A stretch of 64,000 bases of DNA from Myxococcales bacterium (GCA_016792845.1 JAEUKH010000016.1:1-64000); one strand, 5' to 3'. Shown: positions 26,309 to 36,100, numbered from the stretch's first letter. Notes: a model not told the origin generated them from the sequence alone. Numbers and translations are program-made.

Positions 26309-27864
26309 CCTTAGGCGCCATCCCCGGGCGGCATCACGCGCCGCGCGGGGCGACTCTCGAAGATCTCAGACTCGAGCTCGCGGGCGCGACGGTGTGGGGC
26401 CCCGCAGACACCCGCGTGCGCGACGTGCGCCATGACGCCCGCGACGTGACCCCGGGCGACCTCTTTGTGGCCCGTCAAGGGCTCAAGGTCGACGGGGCGA
26501 AGTACATCGCCGACGCCGTGGCCCGCGGCGCCGCCGCCGTCGCGGTCACCGCGCGCCCGAGCGCCTGGCCGGGGGTGCCGTGCGTGATCGTGCCCGACGC
26601 CGAGGCCGCCCTCGCGTGGATGAGCTCGCACGTCTGGGCCCACCCCACCTGGACCCTCGACGTGCTCGGCGTCACCGGCACCAACGGCAAGACCACCACC
26701 ACCTGGATCGTCGAAGAGGTGCTCGCCGCGCTGGGCGATCGCGCGGGGCTCCTCGGCACCGTGGCCCAACGCTTCGGCCCGCTCTCGTGGCCCGCGACGC
26801 ATACGACCCCCGAGGCCGACGACCTGGCCCGTCGCTTCGCGGCGATGCTGAGCGCCGGAGCCACCACCGCGGTGATGGAGGTGAGCTCGCACGCCCTCTC
26901 GAAGCAGCGCGTGGGGGCCGTTCGGTTTCGCGCCGCGGGGCTCACCAATGTCACCGCCGATCACCTCGATTTTCACGGCTCCCTCGACCATTACATCGCC
27001 GCGAAGCGGAGCCTCTTTGATGCCCACGCCCCGGCCGTCTCGGTGCTCAACCTCGACGACGCCGTCGGCCGGAGCCTCGCCCGCACGGTCTCGGGCAAGC
27101 TCGGGTTTAGCGTCTCGGGCGACCCCGCCGCGGCGCTGAGGGTCATCGCAGGCGGCGCCCACGCGCGCGGCATCACGGCGACGGTGGCGACCCCCGAGGG
27201 CCCGGTCTCGCTCCGCTCGCCTCTGCGGGGCGCTCACAACCTCGAAAATCTCCTCTGCGCGATGGGGCTCGTGTCGGCCCTCGGGTACCCCTTCGCGCGC
27301 ATCGCCGAGGCCCTCGCGGGGGCCCGCGGCGCGCCGGGGCGACTTGAGCTCGTCGGCCCCTCGCGGGGTGCGGCCCGCTTCGACGTGCTGGTCGATTACG
27401 CCCACACCGCCGACGCGCTCGGGCAGGTCTTGGGCACGCTGAAGAAGCACGTCGAGGGCCGCATCGTGTGCGTGTTCGGGTGCGGCGGCGACCGCGACCG
27501 GAGCAAGCGCGCCCCCATGGGCGAGGCCGTCGGCCGCCTCGCCGACGTGGCCATTCTGACCACCGACAACCCGCGCAGCGAAGACCCCGCGGCCATCGCC
27601 GCCGACGCCGAGGCGGGGCTCGTCACCGCGGGGAAGCGCCCGGCAGGGGGCCTCTTCCCCGAGGGGGGCGAGTACGCGGTGGTGCTCGATCGCAGAGCCG
27701 CCATCGCGCTGGCCGTCGAGCTCGCGCAGCCTGGCGACGTCGTCTTGATCGCCGGCAAGGGCCACGAGACTTACCAAGAGGCCCTCGGCCAGCGCGCCAC
27801 CTTCGACGACAGGGTCGAAGCCCGGGCCGCCCTTGACGCGCGACAGACCATCCGAAACGAGTGA
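26305..27864 (+). CDS. murE: UDP-MurNAc-L-Ala-D-Glu:meso-diaminopimelate ligase
   Basis: 519 residues, ATGA overlap with ftsI. Motifs: the ATP-binding TGTNGKTTTTW, then THTTPEADDL, MEVSSHAL, NVTADHLDFHG, the Lys-containing YIAAKRSLF, VDYAHTADAL and FGCGGDRDRSKR. DNPRSEDP carries the DNPR signature of meso-diaminopimelate-specific enzymes. It adds the third residue of the stem peptide in the cytoplasm. Full length for the family. Confidence 0.96.
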   Translation: MTLGAIPGRHHAPRGATLEDLRLELAGATVWGPADTRVRDVRHDARDVTPGDLFVARQGLKVDGAKYIADAVARGAAAVAVTARPSAWPGVPCVIVPDAEAALAWMSSHVWAHPTWTLDVLGVTGTNGKTTTTWIVEEVLAALGDRAGLLGTVAQRFGPLSWPATHTTPEADDLARRFAAMLSAGATTAVMEVSSHALSKQRVGAVRFRAAGLTNVTADHLDFHGSLDHYIAAKRSLFDAHAPAVSVLNLDDAVGRSLARTVSGKLGFSVSGDPAAALRVIAGGAHARGITATVATPEGPVSLRSPLRGAHNLENLLCAMGLVSALGYPFARIAEALAGARGAPGRLELVGPSRGAARFDVLVDYAHTADALGQVLGTLKKHVEGRIVCVFGCGGDRDRSKRAPMGEAVGRLADVAILTTDNPRSEDPAAIAADAEAGLVTAGKRPAGGLFPEGGEYAVVLDRRAAIALAVELAQPGDVVLIAGKGHETYQEALGQRATFDDRVEARAALDARQTIRNE

Positions 27865-27878
27865 GATACTGAGAGTTT

Positions 27879-29342
27879 ATGGCTACTCCGCTCCCGGCCA
27901 ATGAGGCCGCCCTGAGTCTGCGCGACATGGCCGAAGCGACCGGCGGCACCCTCCACGGGAGCTTCTCGGGCCTGACCCGCGGCATCTCCACCGACACCCG
28001 CACGCTCACCTCCGGGGCCGCGTTTGTGGCCCTGAAGGGAGAGCGCTTCGACGGCCACGACCACCTCGACGTGGCGGTCTCTCGGGGCGCGCGGGTCTTG
28101 GTGGTCAACCGCGGGCGCGCGCCGTCGAAGACCTCGGCCGCGGTGCTCGAGGTCGACGACACCCTCAGCGCCCTCGCGGCCTTGGCGGGGTTTCACGCCC
28201 AGAGCCTCCGCGCGCGTCGCCCGGTGCCCGTGGTGGCGGTGAGCGGCGCGGTCGGCAAGACCAGCACCAAGGAGCTCCTCCGCGCGGCCCTCACCGCGGC
28301 GTTTGGGCCGACCCTGGCCACCGAGGGCAACCTCAACAACCTCGTGGGCGCGCCGCTCACCCTCCTCGGTCTCAGCGCCGAGCACCGCGCCGCGGTGATC
28401 GAGTGCGGCTCGAACGCGCCCGGCGAGATCGCCAAGATCGCCGCGATGGTGCGCCCCGACGTGGCGCTCTGCACCAACGCCGACGCGGCCCACACCGAGT
28501 TCCTCGGCAGCGTCGCGGCGGTGGCCGAGGAGGAGGGCTCGGTCTTCGCGTACGCCCAGCGCGCCGCCGTGGCCAACGTCGACGAGCCCTTCTCGCGCGC
28601 GCAGCTCGAGCGCGCAGGCGACACCGTGGTGCGCTGGCTCTTCGGCGAGAAGCCCGAGGCCAACATCTACATCGTGTCGCGAAAGCTCCGCCCAGACGGG
28701 CGCGCCGAGGTGCTGCTCTCGCTCGACAGCACCCGGTGCCGGGGGCGGGCCAACCTCACCATCGTGACCTCGCTCCTCGGCCCTGCGGCGGCGACCAACC
28801 TCGCTGCGGCGGTGAGCGCGACCCTGGCCGCGGGGGCCGACCCGACCCGGCTCCCGGCCATCGCAGCGGCCCTGGGCACCGTGGGGCCCGTGCCGGGGCG
28901 CCTCGTGCCGGTGCAGCTCAGCCGCGACGTGCTCGTGCTCGATGACACCTACAACGCCTCGCCGCGGGCCGTGCGCCTCGCCCTCGAGACGGCCCGCGAG
29001 CTCGCCGACGCCCGCCGCGCGAAGCTCGTCTTGGCCCTCGGCGACATGCTCGAGCTCGGAGCCCTCTCGGAAGACGCCCATCGCGCGGCGGGTGAGGGGG
29101 TCGTGGCCGCCCGCGCCGACGCGCTGGTGGCGGTGGGCCCAGCGATGGCCGAAGCCGCCAAGGTCGCCGAGGCCGCGGGGCTCCGGGTCGTGCGGGTGGC
29201 CCACAGCGACGAGGCGGGCGATCGCCTCGCCGAGCTTGTGGAGCCGTCAACGGTGGTGCTCTTGAAAGGGTCGCGGGGCATGCGCCTTGAGCGCGCGATG
29301 ACGGCCCTCGTGGGGCGCTACCCGCTTGAAGGGCGCGACTGA
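27879..29342 (+). CDS. murF: UDP-MurNAc-tripeptide:D-alanyl-D-alanine ligase
   Basis: 487 residues, starting 14 bp after murE. Family features: STDTRTLTSGAAFVALKGERFDGH, NLNNLVGAPLTLL, ECGSNAPGEI, NADAAHTEFLGS, DDTYNASPRAV, LALGDMLELG and a C-terminal LLKGSRGMRLE. The P-loop reads SGAVGKTSTKE, where most MurF have TGSNGKTTTKE; the catalytic GKT is kept. It completes the UDP-MurNAc-pentapeptide. It ends this run of the dcw cluster, with a small hairpin after the stop. Confidence 0.95.
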   Translation: MATPLPANEAALSLRDMAEATGGTLHGSFSGLTRGISTDTRTLTSGAAFVALKGERFDGHDHLDVAVSRGARVLVVNRGRAPSKTSAAVLEVDDTLSALAALAGFHAQSLRARRPVPVVAVSGAVGKTSTKELLRAALTAAFGPTLATEGNLNNLVGAPLTLLGLSAEHRAAVIECGSNAPGEIAKIAAMVRPDVALCTNADAAHTEFLGSVAAVAEEEGSVFAYAQRAAVANVDEPFSRAQLERAGDTVVRWLFGEKPEANIYIVSRKLRPDGRAEVLLSLDSTRCRGRANLTIVTSLLGPAAATNLAAAVSATLAAGADPTRLPAIAAALGTVGPVPGRLVPVQLSRDVLVLDDTYNASPRAVRLALETARELADARRAKLVLALGDMLELGALSEDAHRAAGEGVVAARADALVAVGPAMAEAAKVAEAAGLRVVRVAHSDEAGDRLAELVEPSTVVLLKGSRGMRLERAMTALVGRYPLEGRD

Positions 29343-29350
29343 CCGATCCA

Positions 29351-29369
29351 TCAACCGAGGCGGTTGATT
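29351..29369. terminator. Small hairpin between convergent murF and Roadblock genes
   Basis: ATCAACC (29351-29357), loop GAGGC, GGTTGAT (29363-29369) form a perfect 7-bp stem in the 35-bp convergent gap. There is no long T-run, so it is at best a weak bidirectional terminator. Confidence 0.4.
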
Positions 29370-29377
29370 GCAATGAA

Positions 29378-29746
29378 TCAGAGCGGCAAGACGAGCCCGC
29401 CCTCGGCCTCGGTGAGCTTCAGGCGCGAGAGCGCGAGGTTCGCCGCGGGCCGCTGAAGGGCCACGTACAAGAACAGCGAGCGGTGCTTCGAGAGCGGGCG
29501 GATCATGTGATATTGCGTGCTGAGGGTGATCAAGATGTCGTCGATGGTGTCGCGGAGCCCGAGGCTCTGCATGGCCCGCTGCTTGGCCCGCACCACGTCG
29601 GTGTTCGCCGCCGCCGCGAGCTCGATGGGGAAGTTGGTGTTGCTCGCCGTGCCGAGGGTCATGCCGGTCTCGTAGTCGACCAGGGCGCAGGCCATGGCGC
29701 CATCAATCTGGAGGATCTTGTTCAGCGTTGCGTTGATGTCTGCCAT
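29378..29746 (-). CDS. Roadblock/LC7 domain protein inserted in the dcw cluster
   Basis: 122 residues from ATG 29746. The whole protein is one Roadblock/LC7 alpha-beta domain: NATLNKILQIDGAMACALVDYETGMTLG, a central AANTDVVRAKQRAM helix, IDDILITLSTQYHMIRPL and FLYVALQRPAANLALSRL. Proteins of this fold (such as MglB) act with small Ras-like GTPases in polarity or vesicle-like systems; no MglA-type GTPase gene is adjacent. It lies on the opposite strand between murF and mraY, interrupting an otherwise co-directional cluster. A link to division or growth polarity is only an inference from position. Confidence 0.85.
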   Translation of the reverse strand: MADINATLNKILQIDGAMACALVDYETGMTLGTASNTNFPIELAAAANTDVVRAKQRAMQSLGLRDTIDDILITLSTQYHMIRPLSKHRSLFLYVALQRPAANLALSRLKLTEAEGGLVLPL

Positions 29747-30303
29747 GATGAATGTACCTCGATGTGGCGATGCGTTGATTGAAAACAAAGGCGCGACGAC
29801 GCCCGCGCCGTGCGACCCCCGCGGTCGACGGCCTCGCGACCCCGCAGCGATGTCGAAACGTCGCTGCTGAGAGCCTGGGCGGTGGGCTCAGCGCCCCTTC
29901 TTCTCCATTCGACGCGCTTTCACTTCGGGTGGCAAGCATTGATCTTTGTCATCAATCAAGTTGCTCATTTGAGATTTACGAGCGCGTACACATTGACACC
30001 CCGGCCGATCTCCGCAGAAGACCCGAAGGGCGCTCGCAGCTGACCCGGCCGTCGCGTCGAAAGTAGCTGAAATTGCAGCGAATTTGCGCGCCCGCCCGGG
30101 CCCCGCCGAGGCGCCTCGCGCACACCTCACAGCGATGTAGGTTTTCGTGGGGAGACTGTCCGTTGTTTTGACATGGGGCGGCGTCGCGGCCCAGTCTGCC
30201 GACGGGCGGGCGGGCGACGGGGGCGACCGACGGTGGGGCTGCGGCGGGGCGGGCGCGCAGAAACTCGCCCTCCTCGCGGCGAGTGTGCTTATACCGCGGC
30301 TGA
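29747..30303. other. Long, relatively AT-rich intergenic region before mraY
   Basis: 557 bp with no credible gene, unusual inside a dcw cluster. The segment about 29920-30000 is less GC-rich than its surroundings and has an inverted repeat ATTGAT (29938-29943) / ATCAAT (29951-29956) and a TTGACA at 29993-29998 without a matching -10. TATACC at 30290-30295 lies 8 bp before the mraY ATG. It probably contains divergent promoters for the Roadblock gene and mraY. Confidence 0.5.
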
Positions 30304-31455
30304 ATGATCTATCAGCTGCTCTACCCGCTGCGCACCTGGGCCTCGTGGCTCGGGTGGCTGAATGTGCTTCGCTACGTGCCCTTTCGGGCCATCATGGCGA
30401 CCATCACGGCGATGCTGATGAGCTTCGCCTTGGGCCCGTGGTTCATCCGGCAGCTCGCGGCCAAGCAGATCGGCCAGGTGGTGCGCGGCGACGGGCCCGA
30501 GACGCACCTCGCGAAGCGCGGCACGCCCACCATGGGCGGCTCGCTGATCCTCTTCACGCTCACGCTCTCGACGGTGTTCTGGGCCGACCCCCACAACAGC
30601 TTCGTCTGGCTCTCGCTGATCGTCACGGTGTCGTACGGGGTGGTGGGCTTCCTCGACGACTACCTCAAGATTCGCTTCAAGAACCCTGCGGGCCTCGCGG
30701 GGCGGTACAAGCTCGTGGGCCAATCGTTGGTGGCGGCCCTGGTGGTCGGCTACCTCTTCTTCGGCGAGGGCGCGTGGCTGCCCCGCGACTGGATCGAGTA
30801 CCGCCACCACCTCGCGCTGCCCTTCGCGGGCTTTCAGAAGCACCACCTGGTGCTCCCGGCGGCGGCGTACTTCGTCTTCGGGATGCTCGTCGTGGTGGGC
30901 ACCTCGAACGCGGTCAACCTCACCGACGGCCTCGACGGGCTCGCCATCGGGCCGGTGATCATCAACGCCGCGACCTACCTCATCTTCGCGTACGTCACCG
31001 GGGTGACCATCGCGCGCTTCGAGCTCGCGGCCTACCTCGACCTGCCGCCGCTGCGCTCGACGGGCGAGCTCGCGGTCTTCGCCGGGGCCATCATCGGCAG
31101 CGGCATCGGCTTCCTTTGGTACAACACCTACCCCGCGCAGGTGTTCATGGGCGACGTCGGGGCCCTCGCGCTCGGGGGCTCGCTCGGCATGCTCGCCCTC
31201 ATCACCAAGAACGAATTCCTCTCGGTGCTCCTCGGCGGCATCTTCGTCGTCGAGGCGGTGAGCGTGATCGTGCAGACGAGCTACTTCAAGCTCACCAAGT
31301 GGCGCACCGGCACGGGCAAGCGCATCTTCCTCATGGCGCCGATCCACCATCACTTCGAGAAGAAGGGCTGGGCCGAGCCCAAGGTGATCGTGCGATTTTG
31401 GATCATCGCCATTCTTCTTGCGCTGATTTCGCTTTCGAACCTCAAGCTGCGGTAG
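30304..31455 (+). CDS. mraY: Phospho-N-acetylmuramoyl-pentapeptide transferase
   Basis: 383 residues with about ten membrane segments. Motifs: KRGTPTMGG, the catalytic [35 protein letters not shown] and [12 protein letters not shown]. MraY makes lipid I from UDP-MurNAc-pentapeptide and undecaprenyl phosphate. There is no convincing ribosome site before ATG 30304, and a TATACC lies 8 bp upstream, so a leaderless or near-leaderless transcript is possible. It starts the second run of the dcw cluster. Confidence 0.96.
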   Translation: MIYQLLYPLRTWASWLGWLNVLRYVPFRAIMATITAMLMSFALGPWFIRQLAAKQIGQVVRGDGPETHLAKRGTPTMGGSLILFTLTLSTVFWADPHNSFVWLSLIVTVSYGVVGFLDDYLKIRFKNPAGLAGRYKLVGQSLVAALVVGYLFFGEGAWLPRDWIEYRHHLALPFAGFQKHHLVLPAAAYFVFGMLVVVGTSNAVNLTDGLDGLAIGPVIINAATYLIFAYVTGVTIARFELAAYLDLPPLRSTGELAVFAGAIIGSGIGFLWYNTYPAQVFMGDVGALALGGSLGMLALITKNEFLSVLLGGIFVVEAVSVIVQTSYFKLTKWRTGTGKRIFLMAPIHHHFEKKGWAEPKVIVRFWIIAILLALISLSNLKLR

Positions 31456-31465
31456 ACGCGAGGCC

Positions 31466-32815
31466 GTGAAGCGGTCGGTCGCCGGAGAGCGTGTTGTCGT
31501 AGTCGGGAGCGGTCGCTCGGGTGTGGCCGCCGCCCTCGTCGCAAAGGCCGATGGCGCCCGCGAGGTCGTGCTGAACGATCAGCGCCCCGCGCTCGAAGAC
31601 GCCCTCACGGCGCGGCTCCTCGGGGCCGGGGTCGGGCTCTCGCTCGGGGGGCACCCTGAGGCGCTCTTCGCCGTCGCCGACACCGTGGTGCTCTCGCCCG
31701 GCGTGCCGCCCCTCGACCCGGTCGAGGCCGCCGCCGCCCGGGGGGTGCGCGTGATCGGCGAGCTCGAGCTCGGCGCCTGGCACACCCGCGCGCCGGTCGT
31801 CGCGATCACCGGCACCAACGGCAAGAGCACCGTCACCACCCTGGTCGGCGAGATGCTCGCGGCCTCGGGCTTTGACACCTTCGTGGGGGGCAACCTCGGC
31901 ACGCCGCTCTGCGAGGCGGTGGGCGCCCGGGCCCTCGAAGCCGAGGGGCGCTGCGTGCTCGAAGTGAGCTCGTATCAGCTCGAAACCATTGTTGATTTTC
32001 GCCCCTCGGTGGCCGTCTGGTTGAACCTCACCCCCGACCACCTCGACCGCTACGGCAACATGGCCGCGTACGGGGCGGCCAAGGCCCGCATCTTCCTCAA
32101 CCAGCGGCCTGAAGATCACGCGGTGGTGCCCGGCGACGACCCCTTGATGGTGAGCTTCGCCCGCGGCAGCGCCGCACAGATTCACACCTACGGCGCCGAG
32201 CAGAGCGCGGTGAAGCTCAGCGAAGACGCCATCGTCGACGCGGCGCACGGGCGCTACCGCCTCGACGCGCTCAAGATCCGCGGCAGCCACAACGTCGGCA
32301 ACGCGATGGCGGCGGTGCTCGCGGCGCGGCTCGCGGGGGCCACCCACGAGGCCATCGCCGCGGTGCTCGGTCGCTTCCCGGGGCTCCCGCACCGGATGCA
32401 GTTTGTGGCCTCAGTCGGCGGGGTCGAGTACTTCGACGACAGCAAGGCGACCAACGTGGGCGCCGCGCTGAAGGCCCTCGAAGGCACCGACCGGCCGGTG
32501 GTGCTCATCGCGGGGGGCCGCGACAAGGGCGGCTCGTACGAGCCTCTGGTTCAGCTCCTTCGCATGAAGGGCCGCGGGGTGGTGACCCTCGGCGAGGCCG
32601 CGCCGCTCATCGAGTCGGCCCTCGGCGGGGCGGTGCCCTTCGAGCGCGCGCCCACCATGGCCGCGGCGGTGCGAACGGCGCATCGCATGGCCCGAGCGGG
32701 CGACTGCGTGCTCCTCGCGCCGGCGTGCAGCAGCCTCGACATGTACCCAAACTATGCGGCCCGCGGCCGTGATTTCGCTGACGCGGTGCGCGCCCTCGAA
32801 GGAGGCTCCCAGTGA
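31466..32815 (+). CDS. murD: UDP-N-acetylmuramoylalanine:D-glutamate ligase
   Basis: 449 residues from GTG 31466. Motifs: VVVVGSGRSGVAAALVA at the N-terminus, VVLSPGVPP, TGTNGKSTVTTL (P-loop), LEVSSYQLE, NLTPDHLDRYG, FPGLPHRMQFV, DDSKATNVGAAL, LIAGGRDKGG and LLAPACSSLDMYPNYAARG. It adds D-Glu to UDP-MurNAc-L-Ala. Ten bp after mraY, and overlapping ftsW by four bases. Confidence 0.96.
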   Translation: MKRSVAGERVVVVGSGRSGVAAALVAKADGAREVVLNDQRPALEDALTARLLGAGVGLSLGGHPEALFAVADTVVLSPGVPPLDPVEAAAARGVRVIGELELGAWHTRAPVVAITGTNGKSTVTTLVGEMLAASGFDTFVGGNLGTPLCEAVGARALEAEGRCVLEVSSYQLETIVDFRPSVAVWLNLTPDHLDRYGNMAAYGAAKARIFLNQRPEDHAVVPGDDPLMVSFARGSAAQIHTYGAEQSAVKLSEDAIVDAAHGRYRLDALKIRGSHNVGNAMAAVLAARLAGATHEAIAAVLGRFPGLPHRMQFVASVGGVEYFDDSKATNVGAALKALEGTDRPVVLIAGGRDKGGSYEPLVQLLRMKGRGVVTLGEAAPLIESALGGAVPFERAPTMAAAVRTAHRMARAGDCVLLAPACSSLDMYPNYAARGRDFADAVRALEGGSQ

Positions 32816-34062
32816 ACGGCTCGTTCGACACTCCGATTGTGTTGTCGCTTGATGCATCGCCGCTCGGGGTGAACGCGCGGCTCCCGGCCGACGGGCCTTA
32901 CCGCGCGCCCGACCCAGCGCCGCGCGAGACGGTGCCGCGGGGCCCCGTCGACGTGACGCTCCTCGCGACGATCATCGGCCTGGTGGTCTTCGGCGTGGTG
33001 ATGGTCTACTCGGCGAGCGCGGTGTTCGCGCGCGACCGCCTCGGCGACGCGCAGTATTTTCTCGTGCGTCAGAGCGCCTACGCGGTGGTGGGCTTTGTGG
33101 CGCTCACGGGCCTCGCGCTCTTTGATTACCGCAAGCTCCGCAGGCTGACCTACCCCCTCTTCGGCGCGGCCTCGGTGTTGATGGCCGCGGTGATCGCGGG
33201 CTTCGGTCACTCGGTCAACGGCGCGACGCGGTGGCTCAAGCTCGGGCCGGTGAATTTTCAGCCCTCTGAGCTCGCGAAGCTCGCGCTCATCGTGTGGCTC
33301 GCCCACTCGCTCTCGAAGAAGAACGAGAAGATCCGCACCTTCAAGATCGGGTTCTTGCCGCACCTGATCATCACGGCGCTCTTGTCGGTGCTCTGCCTCT
33401 TGCAGCGCGACATGGGCTCCGCCGCGGTGCTGCTCTTTGTGTGCTTCTCGCTGCTCTTTGTGGCAGGCACGCGCACCGGGTACCTCCTCGGGACGACGGT
33501 CTTCATCGTGCCCCTCGGGTGGTGGCTCATCCAAGGCACCGGCTACCGCCTCGCCCGGTGGAACGCCTTCCGCGCGCCCTTCGAGCACTTTCGCGGCGCG
33601 GGCTACCAGCTCGCCGAGAGCCTCATGTCGTTCGGGGCCGGGGGCCTCACCGGCGTCGGGCTCGGCGACTCGCGGCAGAAGCTGCTCTTTCTCCCCGAGG
33701 CGCACACCGACTTTATCGGCGCCATCATCGGCGAGGAGCTCGGCTTTGTGGGCATCACGCTCCTCATCGCGACCTACGGGCTCTTGATCTGGCGCGGCGT
33801 CCGCACGGCCTTGCACGCGGCCGACGACCACGGCACCTACCTCGCGTTCGGGGTGAGTATCCTCTTCGCGGTGCAGGCGCTCATCAACCTCGGGGTGGCC
33901 ATGGGCGAGCTGCCCACCAAGGGCCTCACGCTGCCCTTCGTCTCGTTCGGCGGGAGCTCGATGGTGATCGACCTCGCCGCGGCGGGCATTCTGTTGTCAG
34001 TGTCGCGCTCGGCGGTCGAGCCTCGGGCGCAGCAGAACAGCCGTACGCCCGAGCGGGCCTGA
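32812..34062 (+). CDS. ftsW: Septal peptidoglycan glycosyltransferase FtsW (SEDS)
   Basis: 416 residues starting at GTG 32812 in a GTGA overlap with murD. A cytoplasmic N-terminus of about 45 residues precedes multiple membrane segments. SEDS motifs: VMVYSASAVFA, GATRWLKLGPVNFQPSELAKLAL, LLQRDMGSAAVLL, GAGYQLAESLMSFGAGGLTGVGLG, PEAHTDFIGAIIGEELGF and LPFVSFGGSSM. FtsW polymerises lipid II at the septum together with FtsI. Confidence 0.96.
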   Translation: MNGSFDTPIVLSLDASPLGVNARLPADGPYRAPDPAPRETVPRGPVDVTLLATIIGLVVFGVVMVYSASAVFARDRLGDAQYFLVRQSAYAVVGFVALTGLALFDYRKLRRLTYPLFGAASVLMAAVIAGFGHSVNGATRWLKLGPVNFQPSELAKLALIVWLAHSLSKKNEKIRTFKIGFLPHLIITALLSVLCLLQRDMGSAAVLLFVCFSLLFVAGTRTGYLLGTTVFIVPLGWWLIQGTGYRLARWNAFRAPFEHFRGAGYQLAESLMSFGAGGLTGVGLGDSRQKLLFLPEAHTDFIGAIIGEELGFVGITLLIATYGLLIWRGVRTALHAADDHGTYLAFGVSILFAVQALINLGVAMGELPTKGLTLPFVSFGGSSMVIDLAAAGILLSVSRSAVEPRAQQNSRTPERA

Positions 34063-34071
34063 GGGCCCACG

Positions 34072-35184
34072 GTGGCGGTCTTCCGATTCATGGTCGCGGG
34101 CGGCGGCACCGGCGGCCACGTCTTCCCCGGCATCGCCGTCGCCGACGCCCTCGCGCGGCGTGTGCGCGACCTCGACGTGTGCTGGGTCGGCACCGAGAAG
34201 GGCATCGAAGCGCGCATCCTGCCCACCACCCCGTGGCGCTTCGAGCCCATGGTGCTGAGCGGCCTCAACGGCGTGCGCGGCCGCGCCCTCCTCGCGGCCC
34301 TCGGCAAGCTGCCCCCGGCGGGTCTCCAGGCCTTCAAGCTCGTGCGCGCGTTCCGCCCCCATGCCGTGCTCGGCGTCGGCGGCTACGCGGGCGGCCCCAT
34401 GGTGGCCCTCGCCGCGGCGATGCGGGTGCCCACGGCGGTGCTCGAACCGAACGCCATCCCGGGCCTCACCAATCGGCTCCTGTCGCGGGTCGTGCGCCGC
34501 GCGTTCGTCACCCACGACGAGACCCAAGGCGCCTTCCCGCGGGGCGTGGCGATGGTGACGGGCTCGCCCGTGCGGCGCGCGTTTCTGACCCGCATCGGGG
34601 GGTTCATGATGGGCACGGCGGCGCCCGTGACGGCGCCCTCGCTGCTCGTCCTCGGGGGCTCGCAAGGGGCCCGCGCGATCAACGAGGTGATGCCCGACAC
34701 GGTGGCGGCGCTGCGCGCCCGCGGGCTCGCGTGCAAGGTGATCCATCAAACGGGTACGGCCTCCCGAGACGCCGTCGCGGCGGCCTACGCGGCGCGCGGG
34801 CTCGACGTCGAGGTGCGCGCCTTCATCGACGACGTCGCCTCGGTGATGGAGGCCGCCTCGCTCGTGATCTGTCGCGCCGGCGCCATGACCGTGGCCGAGC
34901 TCGGCGTGCTCGGAAAGCCCGCCATCTACATCCCGCTCCCCACCGCGGCCGACGACCATCAGCGCAAAAATGCCGAGGCGATGGAGGCCCGAGGCGCCGC
35001 GCGCTGCCTCGCCCAAAGCGCCCTCACGGCCGAGCGGCTGGCCGAAATGGCCGCCGAAATCATCGGTGATACCGAGAAGTTACGCGCCATGGGCGACGCC
35101 GCGTGGCGCAGCGCCCGGCCCGACGCCGCGGGCGTGATCGCCGACGAGCTCCTCACCCTCTCGGGGTGGGACGACCAGAGCTGA
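34072..35184 (+). CDS. murG: UDP-GlcNAc:lipid I N-acetylglucosaminyltransferase
   Basis: 370 residues from GTG 34072. Motifs: MVAGGGTGGHVFPGIAVADAL, VGTEKGIEARILP, GVGGYAGGPMVALAA, EPNAIPGLTNR, LVLGGSQGARAINE, CRAGAMTVAELGVLGKPAIYIPLP and DDHQRKNAEAMEARGAA. It makes lipid II on the inner face of the membrane. It is the last gene before the insertion of about 10.6 kb that separates it from murC. Confidence 0.96.
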   Translation: MAVFRFMVAGGGTGGHVFPGIAVADALARRVRDLDVCWVGTEKGIEARILPTTPWRFEPMVLSGLNGVRGRALLAALGKLPPAGLQAFKLVRAFRPHAVLGVGGYAGGPMVALAAAMRVPTAVLEPNAIPGLTNRLLSRVVRRAFVTHDETQGAFPRGVAMVTGSPVRRAFLTRIGGFMMGTAAPVTAPSLLVLGGSQGARAINEVMPDTVAALRARGLACKVIHQTGTASRDAVAAAYAARGLDVEVRAFIDDVASVMEAASLVICRAGAMTVAELGVLGKPAIYIPLPTAADDHQRKNAEAMEARGAARCLAQSALTAERLAEMAAEIIGDTEKLRAMGDAAWRSARPDAAGVIADELLTLSGWDDQS

Positions 35185-35198
35185 TACACTCCTTCGAG

Positions 35199-36086
35199 AT
35201 GGCCCTCGGCGTGTTCAAGCTGGTGAAGTTTCGTCTGCCGGGGCGCGACCTCTCGTGGCGCGCGTTCTTCGTGCAGCTCTATGAGGCCTTTCGGCACGAC
35301 CGGGTCGACGACGTGGCGGCCACGGTGACCTACTACGCCGTGCTGGCGATGTTCCCTTTTCTGGTCTTCCTCGTGGCGGTGGTGAGCCGCGTCGTACGAT
35401 GGGAGACCATCGAAGAGATCGTCGGGCTCGTCGCCCGGGTGATGCCGCCGCAGGTCACCACCATCGTCTCCGAGCGCCTCACCGCCCTCAAGGTCGCCAG
35501 CACCGGGAGCCTCCTCACGGTCGGCTTCGTGGCCGCCATCTGGTCTGCCTCGGCGGGCGTCGGCGCGCTCATGCCCGCGTTCAACCGCGCCTACGACCTG
35601 GTCGAGTCGCGCCCCTGGTGGCGCCGCCGTCTGCTCTCGCTCGGGCTCACCATCGGCCTCGGCATCTTCGGCGTCGTCGCGAGCCTCGTCGCGCTGGTGG
35701 TGCCGGCCCTCGGACGCTGGGTGGGCGAGCCCCTCGCCACGGTGCTCACCCTCGCGCGGCTCCCGGTCGCGGGGCTCATCATGTCGACGGTCTGGGCGGG
35801 GCTCTACAAGTTCCTCCCCAACGCCTCGCCGTACCGCAGGGTGGTCTTCCCGGGAGCCTTCTCGGGCGTGCTCCTCTGGGTGCTCGCCTCGTGGGCCTTC
35901 GGCCAGTATGTGCAGCACTTCGGCCGCTACGAGACCACCTACGGCGCCCTCGGCGGCGTCATCGTCTTGCTCCTCTGGATGTGGGTCTCGGCCATGGCCA
36001 TGATCCTCGGCGCCGAGATCAACAACATCCTCGACCCGCACAAGAGCCACGACCTCGACCTCAAGGCCCAACGCACCCACCACTGA
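35199..36086 (+). CDS. YihY/BrkB family inner-membrane protein
   Basis: 295 residues from ATG 35199, 14 bp after murG. About six membrane segments and the family motifs DDVAATVTYYAVLAMFPFLVF, SLLTVGFVAAIWSASAGVGALM, AFNRAYDLVESRPWW, YKFLPNASPYRRVVFPGAF, GRYETTYGALGGVIVLLLWMW and ILGAEINNI. YihY proteins (formerly misnamed RNase BN) have no settled function. It may be read through from murG. Confidence 0.92.
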   Translation: MALGVFKLVKFRLPGRDLSWRAFFVQLYEAFRHDRVDDVAATVTYYAVLAMFPFLVFLVAVVSRVVRWETIEEIVGLVARVMPPQVTTIVSERLTALKVASTGSLLTVGFVAAIWSASAGVGALMPAFNRAYDLVESRPWWRRRLLSLGLTIGLGIFGVVASLVALVVPALGRWVGEPLATVLTLARLPVAGLIMSTVWAGLYKFLPNASPYRRVVFPGAFSGVLLWVLASWAFGQYVQHFGRYETTYGALGGVIVLLLWMWVSAMAMILGAEINNILDPHKSHDLDLKAQRTHH

Positions 36087-36100
36087 GCCCGCGGGCTTTG

